28,409 bases of DNA from a virus: IMG/VR virus record IMGVR_UViG_3300030390_000244, positions 10,296 through 38,704 of that record; one strand, given 5' to 3'. A model generated the notes under the pieces. That model had not been told where the DNA came from. It saw only the letters and a program-made list of their open reading frames with translations, and did no database searches. This document shows, in pieces, positions 14,223 to 23,868 of the stretch. Each line of letters starts with the position of its first letter. The first letter of the stretch is position 1. Made by a program: the position numbers and the translations under genes.

Positions 14223-17200
14223 TTTCCTTTTTCAAATAAATCAGTCATATCAAATCCAGGAAAGAACTCTCCTGTTTCTATGTTATAAAAAGGATTAGTC
14301 CCATAAATACTTACTCTTAAATCGTGTATGGTGTGAAGAGCGTCAACTTCTTGTTGTTCTAAATCTTTTAGTAATAATCTTTTAAATTCATCTGTCATTA
14401 GTCTACCGTCATAAAGAGCGGTTGCAGGCTGGTCATAAATATTTTGACGGGCTTTTCTTATTATAGAAAGTTTTTCTTGTATTGTATTTATTTGTTTACT
14501 TGCATCATAAAGCTTTTGGTTATTACCTTCATTAAGAAAGTCCTGAGCTTTAGTTAAATCATCAGGGTTAGGAGATTTATTTAAAACATTAAATACAGCA
14601 GTAACTTGCGATACCCTATTTTTTAGTTCATAAAAATTAGCCATAAATCTATTATCTCTATCTTTTGAGTAGAAGTTAGTCATACCAGGAAAAGAAGCTA
14701 TTTGATCTCTTGTAGTCTTGGCAGGTTTATTTTTTCTATAAGGATTAGTATCAGCTTCTAGAAAGTATGACTCGGTTAACATGGTTGCTAAACCTCCAGC
14801 GTACCCAAAATATTGTCTAAGGTAGTAGTCCACTATTATAGGAGAGGTATTAATAATTGCACCTATCTTTTTAGATGCTTCAGTAGAGGTTGGAAGTACT
14901 TGCAGTTCAGGTGGTAGATTTTCCATTCTCGTAGGTATAATTGGTCTTCCTGATCTACTATCCTCGTTGTAATATACATCTACCATAGGACGTATAGCCT
15001 GAGGTATTAAGTTTAATGTTATTATCTCTCTTGCATTTCTCTTAATGCTAGTCCAAAATTTAGCAGCGTCTTGATTTTCTGCAATTATAGTTTGGTATAC
15101 TTGTTCAGGTATTACTTTTGCTACATAAGTATTAAAATCTGGACGTAGAGTAAGATGAAAGCCATCGTCTCCTATAATAAATTTTCTATCTCTAATCTTA
15201 TTATCTAGTTGATTAAAGTTTCTCCTCATTTTTCTAAGGTACCTTTTAAGTTCTTCAGACACAGGTTGGTCAGAGAATTGTTCTATTATTTTATCTTCCT
15301 CATCATCCATCAATATGTTATACATCAAAGTCATACCCGCTACAGAAGACCAAGCAACTAAATAGTTTAATCGTGCTTCTTTTAGGGTTGAAGCAGTTAC
15401 TCCTGAGTTTGGTTTAACAAGTCCTTGTAATATTTTACCTTGTACCGATAGTGCTTGTAATGCTGCTCCAAAGAATGGAATATATTGCCGTCCAAAAGTT
15501 ATTAATCCATGATCGCCTGATTTTCTAAAGTTAATTATTTCAAAAGCTGTTTCAAGGGCTCTTTGATGACTCTTGTTTTCCATTAACGCTTGTTTATATA
15601 CTGCTTGTCTTACAGAGTTATCAGAAGCCATAGCAATTCTATTTAAAAGACCTCCTATAGATAATCTTGTGTCACCTAATCTAAGTGCCCCTTCTTGAGT
15701 TATACCCGTAGGTATATTAGTTCCTGGAATACGACTAAGTCTTCTTATCACAGCATTATAAAATCCAGGAGCATTTATATCTGCATCAATATTGTTGTCG
15801 TTTTGTTTAAATGCATAACCCCCAGCGGCTGCATACCTTTTTAGTGTTTTATGAGTACTACTTATATTTAATATGGTCGCAGGGAACTCGTATAATACCC
15901 TTAGAGGAATCATTATTGCACCATATCTTAAATTTGAAGCAAATATAGCACTGTTCATATCTTGAACAAATGTTTGAGCTAATCCAAATACAGGGTTTAA
16001 AACAACAAAATCTCTTAAAACAGTAGCCGTATTTCGTCCAATCGTTTCTGCAAATCCTTGACCTAACTCCATAGCTTTTGCAGCCCCGTTAGTAGCTTTT
16101 GCATACATTATATTAGAGTATTCATACAGTTGTTTTCTTTGTTTACCATCAGGACCAATCTCACTCACTTCTACTGCATTATCTTCAAACCCTTTTGTTC
16201 TTTCCTCTGTAGGACGTACAATTAAATCTTCCTCTACTTGAACTTCTAAGGCCGTTCTTATTTTTTGAAGTGCTGTTTTATTTGCTATACCTTTAGTAAT
16301 ACCTGCTTGAACAAAAATATCCATGTTTAAAAATACATTATCTACTGGTTCAATAGAGCCTTTTCGAGGAACAAATATACCCCTTCCACTACTAGTTCCT
16401 TTTCTAACAGACCTAGGTATATTTGGTTGTCCTTCTCTGTAAAGAGGTACAAAGACATCTTCTCGAAGTTTATCTAAAGAGTCTTTAGTTACTCCCCCTA
16501 CCAAAGTATATTCATCAAATTGTTCTTGATCTATTACTTCAGTATCTAATAAGAATTGAAGTACATTATTTTTTACTCCTATCCACGACTGTTGAATTTC
16601 TTTTATTTCTGGGTAGTCATCAAAACGTTCAATCATTTTATCTAGTTGAGCTTCTGTTTGATCTACATAAACATAACCTTGCATTACTTTTTCGGCTTCT
16701 GCTTTTTTGCCTTGCCTTACTAAAAGCCTAGCTTGTGCTTCAAGAACTTTATTATTTTCTATAATACGTTTAAATTGAAGAGCTGTAATAGCTTGAGAAA
16801 TAAATTTTTCAGCGTCTGCTATATTATCTTTAGAAAGCGTTATACCTTTTTTAAAATTCTTTTTAGCAAACTTACGAACCATATTTTCTATACTACGTAG
16901 GTTATATGCGTCTCTTATTATTTCAAATTTTTCAATGGTTGGGTCAAAAATTATATTTCCTAGTTCTTTAAATGCCCCAGCTAATGTTTCTGCATGAACT
17001 GCTTGAGCTATACTTATTCTTGCTAAAGTATCTTCTATAAATTTCTGTGCTTCTTTAACAGACTTAGTTTTACTTATTCTTGTTATCTCATCTCGTAGTT
17101 TATTATAAAGACCTATGTCATATCCAAATACAGCATTTTGAAAACCACGAATTTTTGACATTGGTTTTTTCCATTCATTACTATTATAGAATGGGTCTGC

Positions 17201-20200
17201 AGGGTCATCAGTTTTCTGTCCTGCTTTCTTACGTTTGTCATTTAGTTTTTCTTTGTTAGTTTTAGCATCTTCTATTTCTTGCTTTAATTGTTTTCTAGTT
17301 TTACTACCTTGTTTTGCAAATAAAGGCATGCCTGCTTGAGCTACTTTCCGTAATTTAGGGGTCATAGTAAACCCTTCCTGCTCATTAGTCATGTCAGGTA
17401 TAGTTAATTTTTTTTGTTTTACAACTAGATTTAGCATATTGTAACGATTGTAATCAACACTAGGTAGATTTGATCTTTCTTCTATAAAAGCTTTTTGCTT
17501 GTCAAGTAACATTGCCTGATTGTTAGAAGACTTTAGAAGTCTACTACGATCATCAGATGAAACATTAGCATCCACGCTCTCATCCACTCTATCAAATACT
17601 TCTCGTATTTGAGCATCAAGTTTATCAATTTGTTTAGTCAAAAATTCTCGTTTTTTTACTGTTGCATCCATCGGGGAAAACTCTAAAGCTAGTCTTTCAA
17701 AAGTAGCTTTTCTAGTTTCAGGATTTAACAGGTTAGTGTCAGTTGCTGCATCATTATAGTCTTGAGAAATTTTAGTTAAAATTACTCTAGTTGTAAAGTC
17801 ATAGATATCTCTAAATGAGTCAAGAGAGTCATACATTTCATTTAACTTACTTACAAGTTCATTTGTTTTTTGAAACTTTATAAAAGATTCAGGGTTTGCA
17901 GGTGTATAGTCTATATTATCAAACTCTCTGATAGCTTTGCTGCCATCACCAACGTGTAACTCATATATCTCATTAAGCAAGTCAAGAGTTGTATCGTCTA
18001 CTTTATAGATAGGTTTAAACCTTATTATTTCATTCTTTTGTCTAGAAGTATTTTCAAGACTGTTTAAAGTTTTACGTAGCACTGATGGTAGTATCTTACC
18101 GTAGTATTCTTCGGCAGCTAGGTCTGTTCTATTGTGAACGCTTACAGCTTGCATGGGATTTAGGAAAGCCACTTTATCTACATCATTTTCTGCAGCTAAT
18201 CTAATAACTCTTTTTATAGCTAATTTAGTCCATAGTTGAGTGTCTTCTACATAAGCCAAGTCCCCGTACTTAGTTTTTCTATTAGAGGAGGTCTTGTTTT
18301 TTCTAAGACTTTCTGCCCAATCTGACTGTAACTCTTCTACAAATAATACTTTATTACCTGATTGGTCATATCTTATGTCTGCACGTATAGAAAGTATTAC
18401 ATTTTTTATAGCTTCAAAATGAGGAGATGTATAGATATTAGATTGAATTCCTCCCTTATTATCTAAAGATAATACAATTTCAAAGTATTCTTCAGGTACT
18501 CCTACATCATCTCTAGTTCTTTGCATATCTCTATATGTGCCTTCATCTCTTTCGTATGTAACTTCATTTATAAGCTCATCTACTCTCTGAGCTACTTCAT
18601 TATCTACTTCATCTTGTAATTGACCGCGTATATCCTCTATTTCTGGATTATGAGTTTCATAAAGGTAATCACGAGCACTATCTTCTGCAGTATAATTATT
18701 TTCTTGTTTAACAATTCTTACATCAAACCCTTTATCTTGAGCCATTTTAAGGTATGCTAATGTGGGTTTATTATCATCAATAATAACTCCTTCATTAGTT
18801 TCTGAAGCTATCACATCAATAGGAGCGAGATTAAAATTTTCAGAACCAATTAAACTTTCATCTATAAATATTGCATAAGGTTCTTCGTTAAATTCTGGGT
18901 TTGTCTGTCGATGTTCTGAACCAAACACTCTATATACACCTGGTATAGTCTCATCAATAAAACCCGCCTGCTCTTCTATTTCTGCATACATATCCTCATA
19001 TCGACCACTACTCATTATTTCCTCAGTTAATCTAGCAGTTTCTTCCTCTCTTATATTCTCTATTTCAGATTCAGACATTGCACCTTCAGGTATTACATCC
19101 ACTACTAATACATCATATTGACCTAACCAAGATAGAATATCGTCTTTACTCAATCGACCTCTGTCATCTAATTCAAAGCCGTCAAGGTCTATAGGAGCGT
19201 TAGGTAAATTTGCAATTAAGGCTTCTCTTCTTCTTTGTAACATATTCATCCAATCAAGAATACCTGTAACATCTAACTGATTAACAAAGCCTTCTTTTCT
19301 AGCTCTTTTAGATAGATAATTTTTCCATTCTTGAACAGACATGGATTCTATTTTTTGTTTATTAATAGCTTTCTCTAAAGGACTGTAGAATACATTTCCT
19401 GCGGTCTCTAAGTCTTTACTTGCTAAAGCGGTTCTTGTAGAGGATGTTATATCAGGTTGAGCTAAAGATACTCTTACTGAATGCTGAACCATGTCTTGTA
19501 TTTGAGCTGCAGTAATGTTATCTACATTCCAACCCATACCTAGTTTAGATAAGAAGTTCTTTATATACCCTACAATTCTACGGTAGACTGTATTGTTAGG
19601 AGCATCCTCTGCTATGTTTGCAATGACCTCTTGTATAAAGTCATCAGATGATTCAGCAAGTTCAGGGTAAGAGTCTTTAACATATATAAATGCGGCTTCA
19701 ATTTCTGTATCAGATGTTTTTTTACTTCTTAAAGACTTAACTATACGATCATAGTTAGCCTTACCTAACATACCTACTAGCCCATAATGAGCTCCTATTT
19801 CATGCAATAGCATACGAGGCGCATCTTCTTTAGTAATTCTGTCAGCTATAAAGTAAGCTTTACCATCAAAGTAAATAGCTTTAACATTAGCAGGAAGAAT
19901 ATCTACATTAGGAATAATATTAGGTAAATCAGCAACAGTATCTACTATATTAAGAAGACCTCGTTTTACTCCTAAGTTTACGTTTTTTCCAAACTCTGAT
20001 ATAAACGAACTCATTACTGATTGTTTAGTTTCTCCAGTGTCAGATATAGTTTCATCTTTAGCAAATAGTTCTTGTTGTTCTGGAGTAGATTGTTTTTTCT
20101 CTTGTGCATCTTGCTTAAGAAGCTCATCTTCCATTTGTTGTAACTGCATAATGGGTTTACGGTAGGCTGGAGAAACTTTACCATCTTGGTTTCTTTGATT

Positions 20201-22636
20201 CTCAGCTCTTTCTATAGCTAATTGTTTTTGTTTCCTTACTTCAGTAAGTTTTTTTTCTGTGTCAGTAGGTTCTTTTGCAAATAGAGGTTTTTTAGTTTTT
20301 ATATTACGGTATCTTTTTTTCTCATTACCATCTTTATCTAATTCTATAAATGACTCATAGCCTTCAGCATTAAGCTCTTCTTCAGTGGCTTCGTTTAAAG
20401 TATCTCCTAATAGTTTTTTCTTAGGTTTAGGTTTAATTTTAGGTTTAACTTCTGGTGTAGAAGCTGGTTTAGCTTGTTTAGCTTTAACTTCTAATTTTTC
20501 TAAATCTTTTTTAGTAGGGTTTAGTATTTGTTGTTCATTTAAAGGAGTTGTGATTTTTGTATTATTTCGTCCTTTACCAATTAACTCTAGTCCACTGGAA
20601 CCTTCTTCTAAAACTCCTTCTAGAACTTCTACCTTTCCATTATTTATACGAGCTACTTTGGCTTTATTACCTTTTTTACCTTTAACTAAAGGATTTTTCT
20701 TTTCTATTTCTAATGTATTGTCGACTGCTCCTGTTGTATCAATAGTTCTTCCAGCACCTGACTTATCAGTGTCCATTGATCTTGTGTCAGATGTATTAAT
20801 TCCGGTGGTAATGACAGATTTGGATTTGTTAGGTACTTTATCGCTAGCTCCAGTTCTTTGTCTTTTAGGGGTTGGTTGTTTCTCATCCTGTGCCTCCTTT
20901 TGAGCTTTTAATAATTTCTTTCTGTCTCTTTTAATTTTTCTTTTAAAGTTATCAACTGCTTTTTGATTACGTTTAACTTGAAGATTTTCATTATCAAGAA
21001 TCTTTTCTATCATCTCCATGTTATCTAAGTCAGTTAGATCCTTACCTAGTAATTCTTTACCTGCATTAGTTTTAGGGTTTATACCTAAATCTTTTAACAT
21101 CTCCTCATCAATAGTAGTTATTTTAGTTCTACCAATTTTTTTAGCAGATTTTTCTTCTTCCTCTGCTTTTATTATATTTTTTTCATCATTAAGTATATTG
21201 TTAATGGCTTGTTGTCTAGGATCTTTATTATCGTCTACTTCAGGTTCTAATTCAGGGTCTAAATCATCTTTTTTATCTTCCTTAATTTTTGAAGGTTGAT
21301 AGTCTCTAATAGAACCTAAGAAAGATGTTGGTGCTGGCATAACAAACCCAGCTGCAGATGCATTAACATATTCTATAATAGCTTCTTTATCTGCTAAAGG
21401 TAATTTAGCGGCATATCTTTCTATGAATGATTGTATTACTTCAGTAATTGCTTCCCCAGGAGCAGCCATCATAAACTTTTTAGCAAATCTAAGTAGGAAT
21501 TCTTGTGTAGGTTTAGCTAAAGCTTGTAATGGTTTTAAAAGTATGCGAGCCCCTATAAAATCTGCTGCGGCATGAGCTGCACTTAGTGATGCTAATCTAC
21601 CTGTACTTAATTCTTTTATTATAGCTAATTGTTCAGCTGGGTTTTCCGTATCTTTAATAGCTTCATCTACTGCTCTACCTACAGTTTCACCTGCACCAAA
21701 CTTAGCTGCCATTCCTGTAAGGGCTACATTTTTACCTACAGCTTTATTTACTTCGTTTCTTAAAATAGCATTCTTTTTAGGGTCAGCTAGTGCTTTTGTA
21801 ACTTCTTTTGCTACAAATTCTTTAGCCGCATCCTTTCCTTCTTCTTTTGCAATTTTTTTAGCTTTATCTATTATGGTTTTTTTAACTATTTTTTTAGCAA
21901 CTAAACCACCTAATAAACCCCCTACCGTACCACCTGGTCCAATTGCACTACCTGCTATAGCCCCTACTAATGCAACTGCTATTGTTTCTAAACCTATTCC
22001 TACTGCCTGCCCTAAATTATAAGGTAGCCAATCTGTTATAACTTCATATACTCCTTTATCCCAAGCATTAACAAAAGTATCAGTATCTTTAACCCCCCTT
22101 GCTTGAACAGCTTCATCAGATCTATTCATATATCCAAGACCAGACACTATCATGTCGTCGCTATCAAACAATTTACCTAAAAGAATTTTACCTGCTCCGT
22201 AAAGTCCTCCTAGTTGATTACCATATTGGTCAAAACCACGAAGCCCATCAGACTCATTTTCTAAGTTTCTTTGTTGTTGGGTTTGTTGGAAAGTATTACC
22301 TTGAAGATAGTTATCTATTTGTTCTTGAGTATAGCCTTCTTTTAATGCTCCTTCTACGTCAAAAGTTTTTTTTCTTTTTAGGTAAGTGTCTATTTGTTCT
22401 TGAGTATAGCCTTCTCTTAATGCTCCTTCTACGTCGAAAGTTTTTTGTATAGGTTCTGGTGAGGGTTGAGGTGTTGGAGTAGTAATAACTTCTTCAGTAA
22501 CTTCTTCAGTAACTTCTTCAATAGGTTCAGGAGTTACTTCAATAGGTTTAACAGTAATATTATTTTGCTGTATATAAGCATCAATTTGTTCTTGAGTATA
22601 GCCCTCTTTTAAAGCTCCTTCTACGTCGAAAGCCAT
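14219..22636 (-). CDS. Giant polyvalent virion protein (2805 aa) with zincin-like and LPD38-like domains
   Basis: Seen, N to C: three FDVEGAL...GYTQEQID repeats (3-22, 67-86, 92-111) around a Pro/Glu/Thr linker; a hydrophobic glycine-zipper segment near 215-250 (GAIAGSAIGPGGTVGGLLGG); a long charged, probably disordered region to about 880; a zincin-like peptidase region with HEIGAHYG (H945, E946, H950) and a later EVIANIAE that could give the third ligand; an FYSPLEKAI/LDVTGILDWM region; the QSDW motif of polyvalent proteins (1437-1440) followed by AIKRVIRLAAE; helical regions; and an LPD38-like part with FEIINFRKSGDHG and PFFGAALQAL (from 2387). LFAK occurs at three points. Known: such proteins are packaged and enter the cell with the DNA. 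Role inferred: virion internal protein with several effector domains. A strong ribosome site is lacking before ATG 22636. Confidence 0.92.
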   Translation of the reverse strand: MAFDVEGALKEGYTQEQIDAYIQQNNITVKPIEVTPEPIEEVTEEVTEEVITTPTPQPSPEPIQKTFDVEGALREGYTQEQIDTYLKRKKTFDVEGALKEGYTQEQIDNYLQGNTFQQTQQQRNLENESDGLRGFDQYGNQLGGLYGAGKILLGKLFDSDDMIVSGLGYMNRSDEAVQARGVKDTDTFVNAWDKGVYEVITDWLPYNLGQAVGIGLETIAVALVGAIAGSAIGPGGTVGGLLGGLVAKKIVKKTIIDKAKKIAKEEGKDAAKEFVAKEVTKALADPKKNAILRNEVNKAVGKNVALTGMAAKFGAGETVGRAVDEAIKDTENPAEQLAIIKELSTGRLASLSAAHAAADFIGARILLKPLQALAKPTQEFLLRFAKKFMMAAPGEAITEVIQSFIERYAAKLPLADKEAIIEYVNASAAGFVMPAPTSFLGSIRDYQPSKIKEDKKDDLDPELEPEVDDNKDPRQQAINNILNDEKNIIKAEEEEKSAKKIGRTKITTIDEEMLKDLGINPKTNAGKELLGKDLTDLDNMEMIEKILDNENLQVKRNQKAVDNFKRKIKRDRKKLLKAQKEAQDEKQPTPKRQRTGASDKVPNKSKSVITTGINTSDTRSMDTDKSGAGRTIDTTGAVDNTLEIEKKNPLVKGKKGNKAKVARINNGKVEVLEGVLEEGSSGLELIGKGRNNTKITTPLNEQQILNPTKKDLEKLEVKAKQAKPASTPEVKPKIKPKPKKKLLGDTLNEATEEELNAEGYESFIELDKDGNEKKRYRNIKTKKPLFAKEPTDTEKKLTEVRKQKQLAIERAENQRNQDGKVSPAYRKPIMQLQQMEDELLKQDAQEKKQSTPEQQELFAKDETISDTGETKQSVMSSFISEFGKNVNLGVKRGLLNIVDTVADLPNIIPNVDILPANVKAIYFDGKAYFIADRITKEDAPRMLLHEIGAHYGLVGMLGKANYDRIVKSLRSKKTSDTEIEAAFIYVKDSYPELAESSDDFIQEVIANIAEDAPNNTVYRRIVGYIKNFLSKLGMGWNVDNITAAQIQDMVQHSVRVSLAQPDITSSTRTALASKDLETAGNVFYSPLEKAINKQKIESMSVQEWKNYLSKRARKEGFVNQLDVTGILDWMNMLQRRREALIANLPNAPIDLDGFELDDRGRLSKDDILSWLGQYDVLVVDVIPEGAMSESEIENIREEETARLTEEIMSSGRYEDMYAEIEEQAGFIDETIPGVYRVFGSEHRQTNPEFNEEPYAIFIDESLIGSENFNLAPIDVIASETNEGVIIDDNKPTLAYLKMAQDKGFDVRIVKQENNYTAEDSARDYLYETHNPEIEDIRGQLQDEVDNEVAQRVDELINEVTYERDEGTYRDMQRTRDDVGVPEEYFEIVLSLDNKGGIQSNIYTSPHFEAIKNVILSIRADIRYDQSGNKVLFVEELQSDWAESLRKNKTSSNRKTKYGDLAYVEDTQLWTKLAIKRVIRLAAENDVDKVAFLNPMQAVSVHNRTDLAAEEYYGKILPSVLRKTLNSLENTSRQKNEIIRFKPIYKVDDTTLDLLNEIYELHVGDGSKAIREFDNIDYTPANPESFIKFQKTNELVSKLNEMYDSLDSFRDIYDFTTRVILTKISQDYNDAATDTNLLNPETRKATFERLALEFSPMDATVKKREFLTKQIDKLDAQIREVFDRVDESVDANVSSDDRSRLLKSSNNQAMLLDKQKAFIEERSNLPSVDYNRYNMLNLVVKQKKLTIPDMTNEQEGFTMTPKLRKVAQAGMPLFAKQGSKTRKQLKQEIEDAKTNKEKLNDKRKKAGQKTDDPADPFYNSNEWKKPMSKIRGFQNAVFGYDIGLYNKLRDEITRISKTKSVKEAQKFIEDTLARISIAQAVHAETLAGAFKELGNIIFDPTIEKFEIIRDAYNLRSIENMVRKFAKKNFKKGITLSKDNIADAEKFISQAITALQFKRIIENNKVLEAQARLLVRQGKKAEAEKVMQGYVYVDQTEAQLDKMIERFDDYPEIKEIQQSWIGVKNNVLQFLLDTEVIDQEQFDEYTLVGGVTKDSLDKLREDVFVPLYREGQPNIPRSVRKGTSSGRGIFVPRKGSIEPVDNVFLNMDIFVQAGITKGIANKTALQKIRTALEVQVEEDLIVRPTEERTKGFEDNAVEVSEIGPDGKQRKQLYEYSNIMYAKATNGAAKAMELGQGFAETIGRNTATVLRDFVVLNPVFGLAQTFVQDMNSAIFASNLRYGAIMIPLRVLYEFPATILNISSTHKTLKRYAAAGGYAFKQNDNNIDADINAPGFYNAVIRRLSRIPGTNIPTGITQEGALRLGDTRLSIGGLLNRIAMASDNSVRQAVYKQALMENKSHQRALETAFEIINFRKSGDHGLITFGRQYIPFFGAALQALSVQGKILQGLVKPNSGVTASTLKEARLNYLVAWSSVAGMTLMYNILMDDEEDKIIEQFSDQPVSEELKRYLRKMRRNFNQLDNKIRDRKFIIGDDGFHLTLRPDFNTYVAKVIPEQVYQTIIAENQDAAKFWTSIKRNAREIITLNLIPQAIRPMVDVYYNEDSRSGRPIIPTRMENLPPELQVLPTSTEASKKIGAIINTSPIIVDYYLRQYFGYAGGLATMLTESYFLEADTNPYRKNKPAKTTRDQIASFPGMTNFYSKDRDNRFMANFYELKNRVSQVTAVFNVLNKSPNPDDLTKAQDFLNEGNNQKLYDASKQINTIQEKLSIIRKARQNIYDQPATALYDGRLMTDEFKRLLLKDLEQQEVDALHTIHDLRVSIYGTNPFYNIETGEFFPGFDMTDLFEKGN
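22304..22630 (-). repeat. Three 60-bp direct repeats encoding FDVEGALxEGYTQEQIDxYL
   Basis: Near-identical units at 22571-22630, 22379-22438 and 22304-22363, differing by only a few bases each. The last two are separated by just 15 bases. High similarity at the DNA level, including silent positions, points to recent duplication. The units lie at the N-terminus of the giant protein. Confidence 0.9.
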
Positions 22637-22642
22637 TGTAAA

Positions 22643-23860
22643 TTACGAACCTTCAAATTCAGAGAGGTCTTTCTTAGGCTTTACTTTAGGCGTATTTTTA
22701 ATTTTTGTTGACCTTGCAACACCTGTAGGTGTTGGTGCCAAATCTTTTAAAGATTTAATAAATTCTTCGTCTAATACACCACCCCCACCAGCAGCATATT
22801 GCATTTTAAATGTCTCAATTAATTCGTCTGTATATCCTTTAGAATCTGTTTTAAATTTTGTTATTAAAGCGTCAGATGAACCATATAGCTTGACCATAAC
22901 TTCTAAAGCATTTTTCATAGCTCTATCTCTTCTATCAAATTCTGCTGAGCTTGAAGCTACACCAGTAGTAAGAAGTTTATTTAATTTATCTTGATGTATT
23001 TCAATAAGTTTAAGTTGTGTTCCTCTAATTTCTTTATTGTAAGCTTCAAAGCCTTGTATATCACCTAAAGCTTCAGCTCTCATTGCCTTATTTATAGCTC
23101 GGTCTTCTTTACGGTTTAGCTTTTCTTCTTTAAGAATCATATCATCATCTTTAACATATTGTTCAAAAGCTGGAGTAAGTCCTTGAGCTACGTTTGTAAA
23201 GGCATTTTGGTCTTGTCCACTAGCAATTCCTAGTCCTGCTCTTATCATAGCATCAGGCGTAAGACCTTCTCTTCTTTTAGCTATTAAATCTTTTTCTTCT
23301 TGTATAGCTGCTCTTTCATCATCATAATACTGACTACCTATACCAAAGGCTTCTTTCTTTTGATTCATAAAAGCTTTGTAGTCAGCAACATCAGGTTCTT
23401 TAGGCATGCCGTATGTGTTTGCTACTTCTTCATTAAAAGGAAAATAATTTCTTCCTCCAGCAATGTTTAAAACAGAGTTTGTAGCGCCTCCATTTGCATA
23501 CCCTACGATACCCCCTCTTTCAAAGTTCTGAGGCATGTCTATAGGTAGGTTAGCTACGCCAGTCTCACTTATAGTTTCTGAAGTAGACATAACTTCTTCG
23601 GGTGGCATTTGAGGTCCCATGTTACTAGTCAGAGAACCTATTCCTGCTGGTGTTGAGAATTGGGCTACCATTTCTTCAGCTACAGTTTTTTGTGGTTGTT
23701 CAGCTTGAGACGCTTGATACTCTTTACGCATATCTTCTCTACGACCAACCTCTCCTAATGCTAAATAGGTAGGTACTTCCCCTGTGGGATTGTTTATATA
23801 CCCAACTAATGCGTCGTCTGTTACACCTTTTAACCTATCCTGTACCTGAATAATATTCAT
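22643..23860 (-). CDS. Probable internal virion protein with GGIVGYANGG motif
   Basis: 405-residue protein. The N-terminus, VQDRLKGVTDDALVGYI...VPTYLALGEVGRREDMRKEY (about 6-48) and TVAEEM (59-64), is a pattern I know from marine phage virion proteins (YLALxExxRRxxMR). A Gly-rich motif FERGGIVGYANGG follows at 113-125; the rest is charged and helical (residues 150-400). It lies between the Gln-rich internal protein and the giant protein, six bases before the giant ATG, with AGGG upstream of its own ATG at 23860. Likely roles are an ejected or core protein; the exact function is unknown. No enzyme motif was seen. Confidence 0.82.
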   Translation of the reverse strand: MNIIQVQDRLKGVTDDALVGYINNPTGEVPTYLALGEVGRREDMRKEYQASQAEQPQKTVAEEMVAQFSTPAGIGSLTSNMGPQMPPEEVMSTSETISETGVANLPIDMPQNFERGGIVGYANGGATNSVLNIAGGRNYFPFNEEVANTYGMPKEPDVADYKAFMNQKKEAFGIGSQYYDDERAAIQEEKDLIAKRREGLTPDAMIRAGLGIASGQDQNAFTNVAQGLTPAFEQYVKDDDMILKEEKLNRKEDRAINKAMRAEALGDIQGFEAYNKEIRGTQLKLIEIHQDKLNKLLTTGVASSSAEFDRRDRAMKNALEVMVKLYGSSDALITKFKTDSKGYTDELIETFKMQYAAGGGGVLDEEFIKSLKDLAPTPTGVARSTKIKNTPKVKPKKDLSEFEGS

Positions 23861-23868
23861 ATTTTACC

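Noticed and set aside
20385-22452. Plus-strand open frames opposite the giant gene, some with hydrophobic stretches
   Set aside because: Apparent membrane segments come from reading Lys/Glu-rich and repeat codons antisense; no ribosome sites and no family match.
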